The notes under the pieces were generated by a model, which saw only the letters and a list, made by a program, of their open reading frames with translations, ran no database searches and was not told the origin of the DNA. A program made the translations under genes and the position numbers. Positions 10,123-21,987 of a stretch of DNA of 64,000 nucleotides are shown in pieces (positions within the stretch are counted from its first letter, which is position 1; each line of letters begins with the position of its first letter). Source of the DNA: Liquidambar formosana (Eukaryota > Streptophyta > Magnoliopsida > Saxifragales > Altingiaceae); NCBI GenBank assembly GCA_039720395.1, contig CM077832.1, positions 13,954,966 through 14,018,965 on the forward strand. Direction: 5' to 3'.

Positions 10123-13100
10123 ATGGAAAAAGATGGCAGAAACCTCAGCATGGACTTGAACCAGGCACTAGAATTCACACCTTCCTCTACCCCACAAGCA
10201 CAGTTGCACAATTTTATGCCCATGCCTCCCCTCCCATTACCTCCTAATTACTATCAAACAATCTTTGAGGTGAAGACCTGCAATCAATTTAGTTAATATT
10301 TATATTTTTATGTTCATTCTCTTGTTCTTGTTCTTATAATAGTGTACAATGTATTATCCAAAGGATAGCGGAGTGGCTAGAGAATGTCGTCTTTTGCAAT
10401 TGCAGAGGCACAATTTGGAGACATTTTGGAACCAACAATTGCTCGAGATTCATAGCATTTCGGGTTTTTATTCGATCTTCAACTTCTTATATTCAATCCT
10501 AATCATTGTTATACTTTCAATCTATATTTTAATACATCAATAGAAATGATATGCAGAACTGTAATGCATGGGATTGCTAGCCATTATATTTATCTAGCAT
10601 CTTGTCTGTGAGATTGGGGCAGCCTGATCGATAGTCGCAACATGCGCATCATCCTTTTATTGTTACCTTTTCCTTTTTCTCCTCTTTTTCTTCCTCGTTT
10701 GGAGTAATATATATATATAGACACACACACAAACACACATACTTTTAATCCATGAAGAGCATTTATAACGATCTTCTGTCTATTATTTGAAGATTATTTG
10801 GTAGTTTGAATGAAAATAGATGTACATTTGTCGTTGGAAGGTATTCATATATAATTATTATTTGATTTTCAATCTACTAATTATGAGTTGGCCTGCTCTG
10901 ATGTTCTATAGAGTTTAAGAACCAGTATCAACTTCCTCTGGCAAGGATCAAAAGGATAATGAAAACAGATGGTGAAGTAAAGGTTGGAAAATACATTCAT
11001 ATTTTTACATTATTGATATGTTTCTTTATGTATATTGTAATGAGTCTGGTTATCATAACAAAATATGCAGACACGTATATAACATGTAGGCCCCATATAT
11101 TTAAATGAGAGAGTACATGTTTAGATGTTCGTCTTTTATAGAATGGCAGACTATGTCATATAATCAATTTCCTTAATTATAATAATTTCAAATATATAAG
11201 GACTGGTAAGCTGAGTTAATGTTGTTTTTGTAGTTTTCTTCGTTATGGCTTCTAAATTTGCATTGATGCCCAAATTAATATGCATTTAGCTAATGGGAAG
11301 GCATGTCTAGATGTTCATCATTTAGTTAATCAATTTCTTTACTTTTAATAATTTCAAATATATAAGAACTTGTAAGCTAAGTTAATGTTGTTTCCGTAGT
11401 TTTCTTCATTATGGCTTCTAAATTTGCATCGATGCTGAATTTAATATGCACCTTGTTAATGACTCATACTGTGTTTAGAAATAAAACAAAAAATTAGCAC
11501 TTGTATGGCATTATTACAAAATGCAATAACAAACAAATCAAACTAGACTGGAAGAACATTAGGAGAAGACCGAGAGAGATTATTTAATTTTTTTGTATTT
11601 TTTACGGCCTAAATTTGTCTATCATTACGAAATACAAAATGACAAACTGTGATGCAAATATTTCCCAAAATGAAAATAAAGCCTTAATAATATTATGAGA
11701 AAAAGTTGAATACTAGAAGTCAAAACTTGTGCACATACATACTCTTTTTTGATAAGCGTGCACGTACATACTTTCACAACCCCTAAAAATGTTAGAAGTT
11801 AGACCCCAAGTGTCTTAGAAGCAAAAACCTCACATGAAAGTAGGGGTGTTAATGGTTTTGGTTAAAATCGAAAACCAAACCAAATCGAATCGGGTGATTT
11901 GGTTTGGTTCTTTAGTCATTAGGTTTGGTTATGGTTTTAATTTTAGAAAATTGAACTCAATTGGTTTTGGTTTTGGTTTTGGTTTTTAGTTTTAAAAAAC
12001 CAAACCAAACCGAAAAAACCGAAAAATATCATATATATATATATATATATATATCTATATCTATACTACCTATAAAAAGATGAATGTAAGAAAAACTTTT
12101 GATTGACTAATATACCCTTATTTTAATTTTTAAATACACAACTACCCACCCTTTTGCATATATAGGAAATATAGTAATATGGAAACTATCATTTTAAAAC
12201 ACATACCTTAATATATTCTAAAACACATACCTTAATATATAAAACATAATTCTAAAACACATATCTTAATATATAATATAATTTATGTTCGCTTAATTTA
12301 TGAAGCGAACATAAATGTAGATGATGATATCATATAAAAATAAAATTGAGAATTTTTTTTTAGAAAAAGTAAGAAAAACTATATTATGAGGGATCAATTT
12401 CACTTATTAAAAAAATAAATTAAATAATATTTAAAAGCATCAAAAATATAAAATATAGAAAATAAAAATAAAATAAATATGTTTGCTACTCCCCTTTAAA
12501 ATGCACATCTCAAATTGAAGTAGCAAATTGCCACAGCCCATGTAAGGTAGCAAAAGACAGATTTGTTACTCTTTTTTTTTTTTTGTTACCTCCCTCAAAG
12601 ATGCTCTTGTATCACATATTAAATTATATTATATCTATATTACCTATAAAAGTTTATACTTTAGAAACACTTTTGATTGACCATTACATCCTTATTTTAA
12701 ATTTTAAATATTTATTTGCTTCCCATATCTAACCAATTAAGAATGTTTTATATTTAACCAATTAAGAATGTTTATTTTCTAGCAAAAAAGAAGGAAAAAA
12801 GATAATACAATTTATGTTCGCTTCATAAATTCTATACAGCCTCTACTACTATGCATGTGTTGTAGCTAACTTCTTATTCCTTCAATAACTCCTAACAATT
12901 GAAGGAATTTTAACACATTGTGTTGAGCGTTTATTCTAATAAGTTAAATTAACACAAAAGTAACAAATAATTAAATTTTCATGTTCAATATATATAAATA
13001 TAGAATTTATAAATTTTTTTATTTAAATAATATTCATGTGCAACGCACATGTGCCCATATCTAGTATATATAGATATATATAAACTTAAAGTTTGTAAAT

Positions 13101-15593
13101 TCTCAATTCTAATAAGGGTAAAATAGGTAATGAGCTTGTTTTTGTTGATTTTAAGTTTCTTATTGTTTTCCCTTTTTTAGATTGGCATGTATTAAACTAG
13201 CTATTAATGTTGTGTGTGATCAATATTGACATATTGATATATGTCAATATATTTCTATTTTGATACAATGGTTTTTTTTAATTGTTAATGTAATGCTTTT
13301 ATTAAAAATGTTTTTATTTGGAGTTTGGCATGTCATTTTTTTTATTTTTAATTATTTGTTGTTACTTGATAGGTTAAAACCGAAACCAAACCGAACCAAA
13401 CCAAAATATAATGGTTTAGTTTGGTTTGGTTTTTTTTTAGTATGGTTTGGTTTTGGTTTGGGAGGAACAAAACCGAAGTATAATGGTTTGGTTTGAAATC
13501 TCCCCTAAAACTAAACCAAACCGAACCATTAACACCCCTACATGAAAATGATTTTGTCATTTTCCATGCACTACGTGTGTAATTGACAATTTTGCTTGCA
13601 TTAAATATTCATGTACAAACGTTTTCTACTTTTCTACGATAGTATTTTTAAAACACAAATACTAAATAGCTTCTGGAAAAATAAACTTTTCTTTTACGAC
13701 TAGGAGATTTATGCTCCCCCTCTCCGAATGATAATAATTCACAGCAAATACATTACATCTCTCAACAATAGAGGCTGTAGAGCTTGATTGTTGCCTTCTA
13801 ACATTGTCACATGCTCATGGCATGTATATGATCTAGTAATTAAAATGGTAAGATCAGATCAAGCTTGGATTTGAAGCATAACAAAACATAAACATGAGTA
13901 GAGATCTTCTACTCTCTTTATATATAGCCTGTGTGATGTCCTAATATGTGAGTGGATTTATATATTAATATGAGAGTAGGGACCCTACCCATTAATTATA
14001 TATCGACAATATCAATACTCGTCATAGATTGTAAAAGATTGCCATACGTGCCTTATTTTAATTCTTATACTCCAATCTGATTTTACACCGATAGTTAAAC
14101 GTGTAATTAGGTATGGCTATCAAATACAAACAAACAAACAATCAACCTGATTTTGCCAAACAATAAGACATTTAACATAATGACCTATTCCCTCTGTTCC
14201 ATAAAGATAGGTCATCTACTTGTCCTAAAATCTTTGTTTCCTTTTTAAAAGTCAATTTATAATTTTTTAACTTTCCCATACTACCTTTTATCATATTAAA
14301 AATTACTTTAAACACAAAACTAATACTTTGATAGTAGAAGGGTACTTTTGGAAACAAAAATTTAAATGGGTGACAAGTCAATGCATGGATGGATATTTTT
14401 AATCCATGTGCTTTGTCAAAGTGACCTGTCTTTGTGCGACAGAGGGAGTATTTAGTAAAATTCTTACAAGAAACCGTTAGAGCGCGCACCTATGTCATAA
14501 AGGAAGAGCAAAAAAGAAAAGATCATGCTATTACACTACCAAAACAATTTTTTTGGAAATATTACACATATATATATATTAATTACTTTCAAGTAATATA
14601 TTAGAAATAGTTCTATCTTGAAGTTCATGTCATCCAGTGCAAATTGGAAAGCCTCTAATCGAACATGGGCAAGTTTTAGATAATTTTTGCCATGTTTCAT
14701 TATTGTTAATAACATATATCTTACTTTTATTTGGAATGGCATGTATCTTTAGATGATCAGCGCAGATGCTCCTGTCTTGTTCTCAAAAGCTTGTGAGCTT
14801 TTTATTATGGAGCTCACACTTCGTGCATGGTTGCACACTGAAGACAATACGCGGCGAATTCTGCAGCGCTGCGACATTGCAAGGGCCATAAGGCATGACA
14901 ATGAACTTGATTTCTTAGCTGACGTCATTCCATCAGATGGCCCAAAGGTGTGTATCTTAATTCTCCCATTGCTCTTGCATCAAAACATTAGGACTCGTTT
15001 GTTTGGTCAGAATAAGAGCAAGTAGAATGGAAAGAGATTTAATGGTGAGCCACAGCAATACCAATGAGAGAGAGGAAAAGAGGAGAGCATATGAGAGGTG
15101 GAATGGGGTGGTAATGGGATTGATGCTTTCAAGAGACTTATGATTCCACATCTCCTTTACTTTCTCCTCGTTTCCTCTCCAATCAAATTATTCCATATAA
15201 TCTTTATCACGTCATATCCAAATTAAGTTTTTTTTTTTTAATTTTTTCCCCTAAGCTTTAAACTTCTTTCTAATTATCACCTTCATATTGGTGTTACAAC
15301 ATTTTGTTTCTAAGCTTTCATGCAATATCATCATAAATTCTTTGCTCGGCTAAGGTTTTTATTTATTTATTATTATTATTATTTTTAGTAGTTAAAAAAG
15401 CTTGAAGCTCTTGACCTTAGAGACCACCTTGTTCTTTTTTGCAGTGAAGAAAGTTATGTGGAAAGCAATGGGGACTGGTCCACATAATGGAAGAGATAGA
15501 CATGCAGGTCAGACCGAGCTGATTGAGCAGCAGGAGGAGAAGGCATTGAAGAAAAAGTGGCTTGATGGTTGCGTTTCATCTAATATAACATGA
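10123..15593 (+). CDS. NF-YC-like histone-fold transcription factor subunit, five exons
   Basis: Proposed exons: 10123-10269, 10343-10463, 10912-10982, 14753-14947, 15450-15593, giving about 225 residues with all phases matching. The N-terminus ([18 protein letters not shown]) is followed by a Pro-rich stretch, then [10 protein letters not shown] and the histone fold: [17 protein letters not shown], then [18 protein letters not shown], then [12 protein letters not shown], ending [11 protein letters not shown]. This is the NF-YC family, which pairs with NF-YB and binds CCAAT boxes with NF-YA in the nucleus. The fold is divergent (RHDNELDFL where typical members have TRTDIFDFL). The last junction is uncertain: the strongest acceptor (GCAG|TGA at 15445) would stop at once, giving 178 residues; AG at 15448-15449 keeps the frame open. 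Intron 3 (3.77 kb) is full of transposons. Confidence 0.8.
11155..11456. repeat. Direct repeat in NF-YC-like intron 3
   Basis: Two copies, period about 165 bp, sharing AATAATTTCAAATATATAAG, then TAAGCT.AGTTAATGTTGTTT and GTAGTTTTCTTC.TTATGGC, then TTCTAAATTTGCAT, ending AATATGCA. No element termini are recognised. Confidence 0.75.
11841..13540. mobile_element. hAT-like element in NF-YC-like intron 3
   Basis: Starts TAGGGGTGTTAATGG and ends with the inverse CCATTAACACCCCTA. It is flanked by 8-bp repeats CATGAAAG (11833-11840) and CATGAAAA (13541-13548), 7 of 8 matching. Both subterminal regions are packed with AACCAAACC/GGTTTGGTT motifs, the usual transposase-binding style of hAT elements. 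No transposase is visible; the middle is filled by a Helitron. Confidence 0.8.
12060..13064 (+). mobile_element. Non-autonomous Helitron nested in the hAT-like element
   Basis: Begins TCTATACTACCTATAAAAAG after an A and ends CATGTGCAACGCACATG-TGCCCATATCTAG before a T. It thus has a 5' TC, a 3' CTAG, a 7-bp hairpin (CATGTGC/GCACATG, 3-nt loop) about 12 nt before the end, and an A|T insertion site. These are the hallmarks of plant Helitrons. A second copy of the 5' end (TCTATATTACCTATAAAAG followed by the same CTTTTGATTGACCATTA context) starts near 12635, suggesting tandem or nested Helitrons sharing one 3' end. Confidence 0.8.
14188..14448. mobile_element. Stowaway MITE in NF-YC-like intron 3
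   Basis: 261 bp, TTCCCTCTGTTCCATAAAGA at the left and TTTGTGCGACAGAGGGAG at the right, flanked by TA on both sides. The TIR and TA duplication are diagnostic of Stowaway (Tc1/mariner-type) MITEs. Confidence 0.88.
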
Positions 15594-16735
15594 AATAAAA
15601 TGGCAATGTTAGACATCCTGTTTGTGAGAAATGGATAATTGAAATAATTAATTAATGTTATTAAGTAGTTTGCTATAGAGATTTTGGCATCAAAATGAGT
15701 GATTGGTGATAGCTATCAATAAAGATCGAACCACACTCAACCCAATATTATAAGTGCATGGTATACCTTTATCATAGGACCGTGCTATGTTGGCTTTAAG
15801 GGTTTCTATGTTTCCTCACTTACTATGGAGTTGTGTTATATAGCCAATTCATGTGTCTAAATTAGTTTGTTGAACTGATGTGACAATTAATGTGGTATTC
15901 ACATTAACAGTCACAAGTTGTAGTTGAAAATGGACCAAACTATTCGTAAATAGTTTGCAAACAAGTTTGGTAAGCCCTTATTTGAACTTGTTAATTTGTT
16001 TATTAATGAGTCAAACCCAAGTTGAAAATCTAAGCTCATCTAATAAACAAGTCAATCCCAAATAGATCCGAACTTGACTTGATAGGGCTTGTGAATAGGG
16101 TTGTTTAGGAATTGTGAATGAGATCACAATAAAAATATTATATATTTCTATTATAATATTATATTATCTTGCATTTAAAATGTTCATTTTATGAGTTTTG
16201 GTCCTTGGTAGAGCTATAAACAAACTAAGTCGTCTGTGAACAGCTCTCGAATAAGCTCAATAAGGGTTGTTTGAACTCCTTCCTTTATTATATGAGCTAT
16301 GCTCAAGCAAACCAAAATTCGGCTCACCTCATGACAAGCTAGCTAAACTCAAACATCCCAAAGCTTGACTTGACTTGACTCGACTCTTTTGCACCATAGT
16401 TGCAACAATAAATTAATCTTTAAAGTGGACTGACATTGCTGTCACATTGGCCACCATGTTTTCATCTTCTTCTTCCTTTTCTGTTTTTTTTTTTTTTTAA
16501 TTTGGCCAAACCATAGGAGAACATATAGATACACACCCATGCGGAGTTGAAACTAAGATTTTCACAAACCCCATAGCCCGATTGAAATGTGAAATGCCAT
16601 TAGAACCAATGGCTTTTGACGACCACCATGTTTGTTGGGTAAGTAGATTTGGGTAAATGAGTTGTGCACTTGTGTACTTGTGCTCTTTAGCATTTTCCAT
16701 ATTATGTATTGAGAGTTCTCTTCCTTTATGACTAA
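15594..16735. other. Intergenic downstream of the NF-YC-like gene
   Basis: AT-rich, includes the likely 3' UTR of the NF-YC-like gene. I see no further gene and no element with clear ends. Confidence 0.5.
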
Positions 16736-17137
16736 GGGAGTGGCTATTGTAGCCTCTTAACTTTATTTGATCACTCTCCTAATTTTAATTTACCGATGTT
16801 TTACAAAAAATATTAAAGTTTTTTTATGAAAATTGATTGCATAATCGATTAGAAAACATCATTTTGAACAACTTTTCATAATAAATTATTTTTAAAACCT
16901 TTCATTTTCATAGAGTTTTTTGCCATTTACAGTATTTGTTTCATTTTTTGTCAAAAAGTCCACTTAAACGAAAGATTTTGAAAAAATTTTATTCTTCAAA
17001 ATGATATTTTCTAGTTGACAACCAGTTTTCATAAAAACCTTTTTTTTTTTTCTTTTTTTTTTGAGATCCTTGGAAAATTAAAATTAAAGGGGTGTGCAAA
17101 TAAAACTATAGGGTTGCAAATTACAATAACTAACCCC
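16736..17137. mobile_element. Foldback MITE copy 2
   Basis: Starts GGGAGTGGCTATTGTAGCC and ends GCAAATTACAATAACTAACCCC. Arms carry the family core (AACATCATTTTGAACAAC and its inverse). Flanks TATGACTAA and TACGACTTT match at 6 of 9 positions, so this is probably an older insertion. Confidence 0.72.
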
Positions 17138-17438
17138 TACGACTTTTTATCTTTGTTCAAGCCCAGAATTCGACAAACATAGCCAGGCCCAATTCAACTG
17201 AAAGTCTGACATGGAGAACAAGTTTTGGCTCAATCCAGTATGTTTAAAAAATGGAGCAGATGGGCAATTCGCTATGGTCCAGCTTGAACTTGTCTCAGAG
17301 CCCAATAATAAAGAATGAGCTGAGCTTTGCCTCAGAAATTGGGTTGAAACAGGGTTTAGCTTTCATATCTTGGCTTCAGTTTGGGCTAAGATTGGGCCAT
17401 CTCAGCCTTGTTGGACCTGTACTTATACATTTCTTTGT

Positions 17439-17836
17439 GGGGACCTCAATTGGCACCCGAAGATTTGCTTTTCATCCCCCACTTATTTTACACTTTAAGG
17501 TTTTATGAAAAATATAAAAGATTTTTATAAAAACTAGACGTGATATCCATTGAATAATATTATTTTGAACAACTTAGTAGAAAAAAGTTTTTCCAAAATC
17601 TATTGTTTAAGTGGAATTTTTGGTAATTTACAGTAATTGTCATATAATTAGTTACATGGTCCATTTAAAAGATAGATTTTTGAAAAATTTTATTCTACAA
17701 AATTGTTCAAAATGATGTTCTCTAGTAGATTGTGTGATTAGCTTTTATGAAAACCTTTTATATTTTTCATAAAACTTTAAAACGTAAAGTAAGTAGGGGA
17801 TGAAAAGCAAGTCTTGGGGTGCCAATAGAGGCCCCC
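17439..17836. mobile_element. Foldback MITE copy 3
   Basis: Begins GGGGACCTCAATTGGCACCC, ends GGTGCCAATAGAGGCCCC. Perfect 9-bp direct repeat TTTCTTTGT at 17430-17438 and 17837-17845. About 398 bp, two inverted arms. Confidence 0.88.
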
Positions 17837-17863
17837 TTTCTTTGTGGATGCCAAATGCAAATT

Positions 17864-18279
17864 GGGACGGTTATTGCCACTCCTTAATTTTATTTGCACT
17901 TCCCACCTATTTTAATTTCTTAAAGTTTTATAAAAAAATTTTTTGTATGAAAATTGATTGCGTTATCAACTAGAAAACATCATTTTGAACAATTTTGTAG
18001 AAATAAGTTTTTCCAAAATATGTTGTTTAAGTAGAATTTTTGTTTATTTATTTATTTTGTCCAAAAATAAAATAGGGATTGTAAATGACCAAAAAGTTCA
18101 TTTAAATAATAGATTCTGAAAAAACTTCATTGTACAAAGTTATTCAAAAAATTATGTTTTCTAGTGGATATCATGATCAATTTTTATAAAAATCTTTTAT
18201 ATTTTTTGTAAAATTTTGAAAAATTAAAATCTGTACATGGGTGGTGCAAATAAAATTAAGAGGTGACAATAACCACCCC
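17864..18279. mobile_element. Foldback MITE copy 4
   Basis: Starts GGGACGGTTATTGCCACTCC and ends GGTGACAATAACCACCCC. The flanking sequences ATGCAAATT and ACGCAATTA are only weakly alike. It lies 28 bp from copy 3 and 53 bp from copy 5. Confidence 0.72.
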
Positions 18280-18331
18280 ACGCAATTAGGTGAAGATCCA
18301 CGGGCAAATGGGCTTCACCAGACTCATCCAT

Positions 18332-18728
18332 GGGAATGGCTAGTCCAACCCCACTCTTTCATCACACCCCCAATTCTTTAAGTTTTTAAGTTTTTATGCA
18401 AAATATAAAAGGTTTTTACAAAAACTGACTGCAGTATCCACTAGAAAATATCATTTTGAACAACTTTGTAGAAGAAAGTTTTTTCAAAATCTATCGTTTA
18501 AATAGATGTTTTAGCCATTTATAGCCTTTATTTAATTTTTTTCTCACAAAATCTACTTAAACGATAGATTTTGGAAAACCTTTCTTATGTAAAGTTGTTC
18601 AAAATGATGTTTTCTGGTGGATATAGTGATTAATTTTTATAAAAACCTTTTATATTTTGCATAAAATTTTAAAAACTAAAACGAAGGGAGGAGTTTGATA
18701 AAAAAGTGGGCTTGCAAAAGCCGTTCCC
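18332..18728. mobile_element. Foldback MITE copy 5
   Basis: Starts GGGAATGGCTAGTCCAACCC, ends TTGCAAAAGCCGTTCCC. Perfect 9-bp direct repeat CTCATCCAT at 18323-18331 and 18729-18737. About 397 bp. Confidence 0.9.
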
Positions 18729-18915
18729 CTCATCCATTGAAAGTGGGTAGTAAAGACTTGGGCCCATGTTATGCACTGTGGCCCACATCAGCACCATGTT
18801 CATGATCACACATTTCTCCATGTTAGTCCCAGGCTCCCAGCAAAAAAAACAAAAGAAAAAACATTCCTCCATCTTAGTGTGCATACACCATACTATTATT
18901 ATTATTATTTTCTAA

Positions 18916-19208
18916 GGATCTGTTTGTGCGTCCAGTTCGAAATTAAATAATTTTAGAAATTTTAGAAAGGTACAATTTATCATTTTGAATTGACAAATTC
19001 AAAATATGATGATCATCATCACTAATAACAATGAAAATTCCAAATAGTAGTATTTCATGAATTTTTTGGAATTAATTTTATAACATCAATTATAATAATA
19101 ACTCCAACATCTTAAAATATTCTAATTCGAAGTGATGGATTTATGCTTTTAATACTATGTATAATTTCTTGAATTGTTTAATTTCGAATTAAACAACCAA
19201 ACAAACCC
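18916..19208. mobile_element. Tourist-like MITE (PIF/Harbinger)
   Basis: 293 bp starting GGATCTGTTTGTGCGTCCAG with inverse end AACCAAACAAACCC, both subterminal regions carrying TTCGAATTAAA-type sequence, and TAA at each flank (18913-18915, 19209-19211). A 3-bp TAA/TTA duplication and a G.GTTTG TIR fit Tourist elements. It is related to 61449-61736. Confidence 0.82.
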
Positions 19209-19808
19209 TAAAAATACACTATTTATTATTATTAAAGGCCTAATGATTTTGAATCCAGTTAAGTAGTCACGATCCAATATGAATTGAACTATGTGAGGAT
19301 TATTGGATTATTAATTACCAAGCGACGATGGAGTTGGGTGCAGCATAAAGCATGCTTAATAATATTTTATTTTAGAAAACCCTACATCTCTTTTATCACA
19401 AAGTTGAATGCTCTACTAATCTTTTCATTTTATAAACTTACAATTCTCTATCACAAAGTTGTGTCCGTGATGTAATCACGCAAAAAAAAAGGTGGGAAAA
19501 CGTCAGATGTGATCTGGCTTTCCATGCCAAAGATGTCGAATCAGCATTTTTTTACTACTTTTATTAATATTAATACTTTTTTTAAAAAAAATTTAAATTT
19601 TGGCTTTTCTTTTTCCCCCCTTTTGTTTTTTTGGGTGTTGGGACTTGGCAAGTGACTACTACGACTTTAACCAAAAAGGGTGAGCACTACTACCAACAAA
19701 TAAATCTTAATGTTATACGTCTGCATGATCTCTACGCTAAGTCACTAACTCTGTCTCCACTCATTTAGTGCCAGTATGTGTGTTTATATATTTATATATG
19801 GAACTGTT

Positions 19809-19978
19809 CTCACGAGGACATGTTGATATATGTAAGTTATATATATCAGTTTTATGTATTGAGATTTTTACTTTGCATTCGTTATGTAGTACATTGAGTC
19901 AATGCAAATGATACAACCTCCAATATATGTATGATATTGATATAACTTACGTCAGCACGTCCTCATATATAAGACCAT
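19809..19978. repeat. Spaced inverted repeat
   Basis: CACGAGGACATGTTGATATATGTAAGTTATAT at about 19811 (quoted in two parts: CACGAGGACATG, then TATGTAAGTTATAT) is answered by ATATAACTTACGTCAGCACGTCCTCAT near 19937-19964. The loop is about 85 bp. No terminal motif or target duplication is recognised. Confidence 0.5.
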
Positions 19979-21286
19979 TTATGCGTGTATATATATTTTA
20001 TAATGTACACGTAGCTGGTATAGGATTTTTTATTATTACACTCATTAATATCTCTTTGTATGATTCACATTTATCAAGTACATCGTTATATGATAAGATG
20101 TTCCTCTCATGAACATCGTGCATACAAAATTTATTATATTAATTAAATATCAAAGAGTGTTTAATTCATAAACTCATGTTTCTTTTTATAAAATAAACTA
20201 TAATTTTATACATTTTATAGATCAGATAGCTCTTAATTTTTGAATAACTTGATATTTAACATACATAACGGGCAAAGGGGAATATTTAATCCAATAGTGA
20301 TCGAGATTGGCAAAATGTGAATCTTATAACGAGGTGTTGATTGGTGTACACTAGATGTAAGTTAATATTGCCTCATGTTGTATAATCCCTAAATTACCAG
20401 TAAAGAATAGGTAAACTTACGACTCACACTAATCTTTTTTAGTAGAACATAGTGCTTCAATGGCTTGTCATTGTGAACAGATTTTAAATGTATAAAATAA
20501 TTTAAATGTCACATAATGCCACCATCCAAGTGGTTCACATTAGGAAAGCTTACCATTTCTTAGTTTTATTTCTCTGTCACGTACATCATTATTTTATGTA
20601 TTAATTTGTCGGGGTCAGTTGATGCACAGCTCATTACCATTCCAAGGATTGGAAATTAATGAGAAAATTATTAGAATTCTCCAATGTATTTCCTTGGAGA
20701 TGCCGGTGGAGCTGTTCCAACTTACTAAAGAGCACAAAAGAAAAAGTAAAAGAGGGTTTGTGGAACTTTTTCAAAATGCTTTGGTTGGATGATCTGACCT
20801 CAGCAGAGCCCGCGTTCACACAATCATATTTTCCTTCCTTTTTTTTTTTTTGGTTTGTTTCTTGATAAGAATTTTCAATACATGTCCCCACCGTTTTTGA
20901 ATTTAGCCTGATACCCTTAAGCTTTCTAGTATAACAGGATCTCTCTACACTTAGGTAGAATATTCTTATTTCTGAACAACTCTAATACAATTGAAATCAA
21001 GATGTGAACTCTACGTGATTTCTATATATATAAGGGAAAGAAAAATATTTTTATAATAATTTTGCCATTACTTTTGTTACGACGGGCATTCAAATACTCA
21101 AATGCATGCTTATCCATTAACCATATAGGACCATCTTATAAATCTAACCATAGTACACGTCAGTTGCCCAACGTTGTAGCCATGCGCATGCATGAAGTAG
21201 TCCAACCTCTAATAATACCCAACGTAAAAATTGAAAAAGAAATGTCACAATGAATATATATTGTAAAATTGAAGAAATGATGAGTC

Positions 21287-21317
<31 letters not shown>

Positions 21318-21916
21318 TTTTATCAATTTAGATTTCAATTTTAAACTTTTGGTTGATTAATATTCCATAATTGATAAACTGTCAAGCCGTTTAACTCTTT
21401 AATGCTATTTAGTTTTTCATGGGGGTGTCGATCGGTTGACAGAGAAAGTGGATCAAAGAGGCGAATTAAAATTACAAAAAAATTAGGGGTGTATTGACAA
21501 ATAGCCAAAGTAGGAAGGATGTTCCTACAAAACCCATACGTTGAAGGGTGGGTGGGAATTGGGAAGTTGCTAGGTGCACACATTTTTGTGTATAAGAAGG
21601 GCCTAGGGATATTGGTTTGGTCACCGATACTTGGTTCTTCAGTAGAAGAAGAGGAGACTGAGAAGAGGGAAAGGGAGATTGGAGCTACTGGAAGTTATAG
21701 GAATGGGCTGTTTGGGATGAAAACCTTTTTCTTTTTCTTTTTCATTTTTCGGTGGAGAGGCTTTAATTTTCTTCCCAAGGCCGCCCATTCCAATGATTTC
21801 CAGCGGTTCCTCCCTTTCCTCTCCTTCTCAACCCATCAATAGATTGAATTTCCCTATCCTCCTGTAGCCAGTCATCAAGGTATATATTCCCTTTTCTTCT
21901 TGTTCTTTCTTGCTTT

Positions 21917-21987
<71 letters not shown>

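Noticed and set aside
14991..15200. Possible Tourist element in the last NF-YC-like intron (TTA-GGACTCGTTTGTTTGG at the left)
   Set aside because: Only the left end resembles a Tourist TIR. I could not find a matching inverted right end with a TTA flank.
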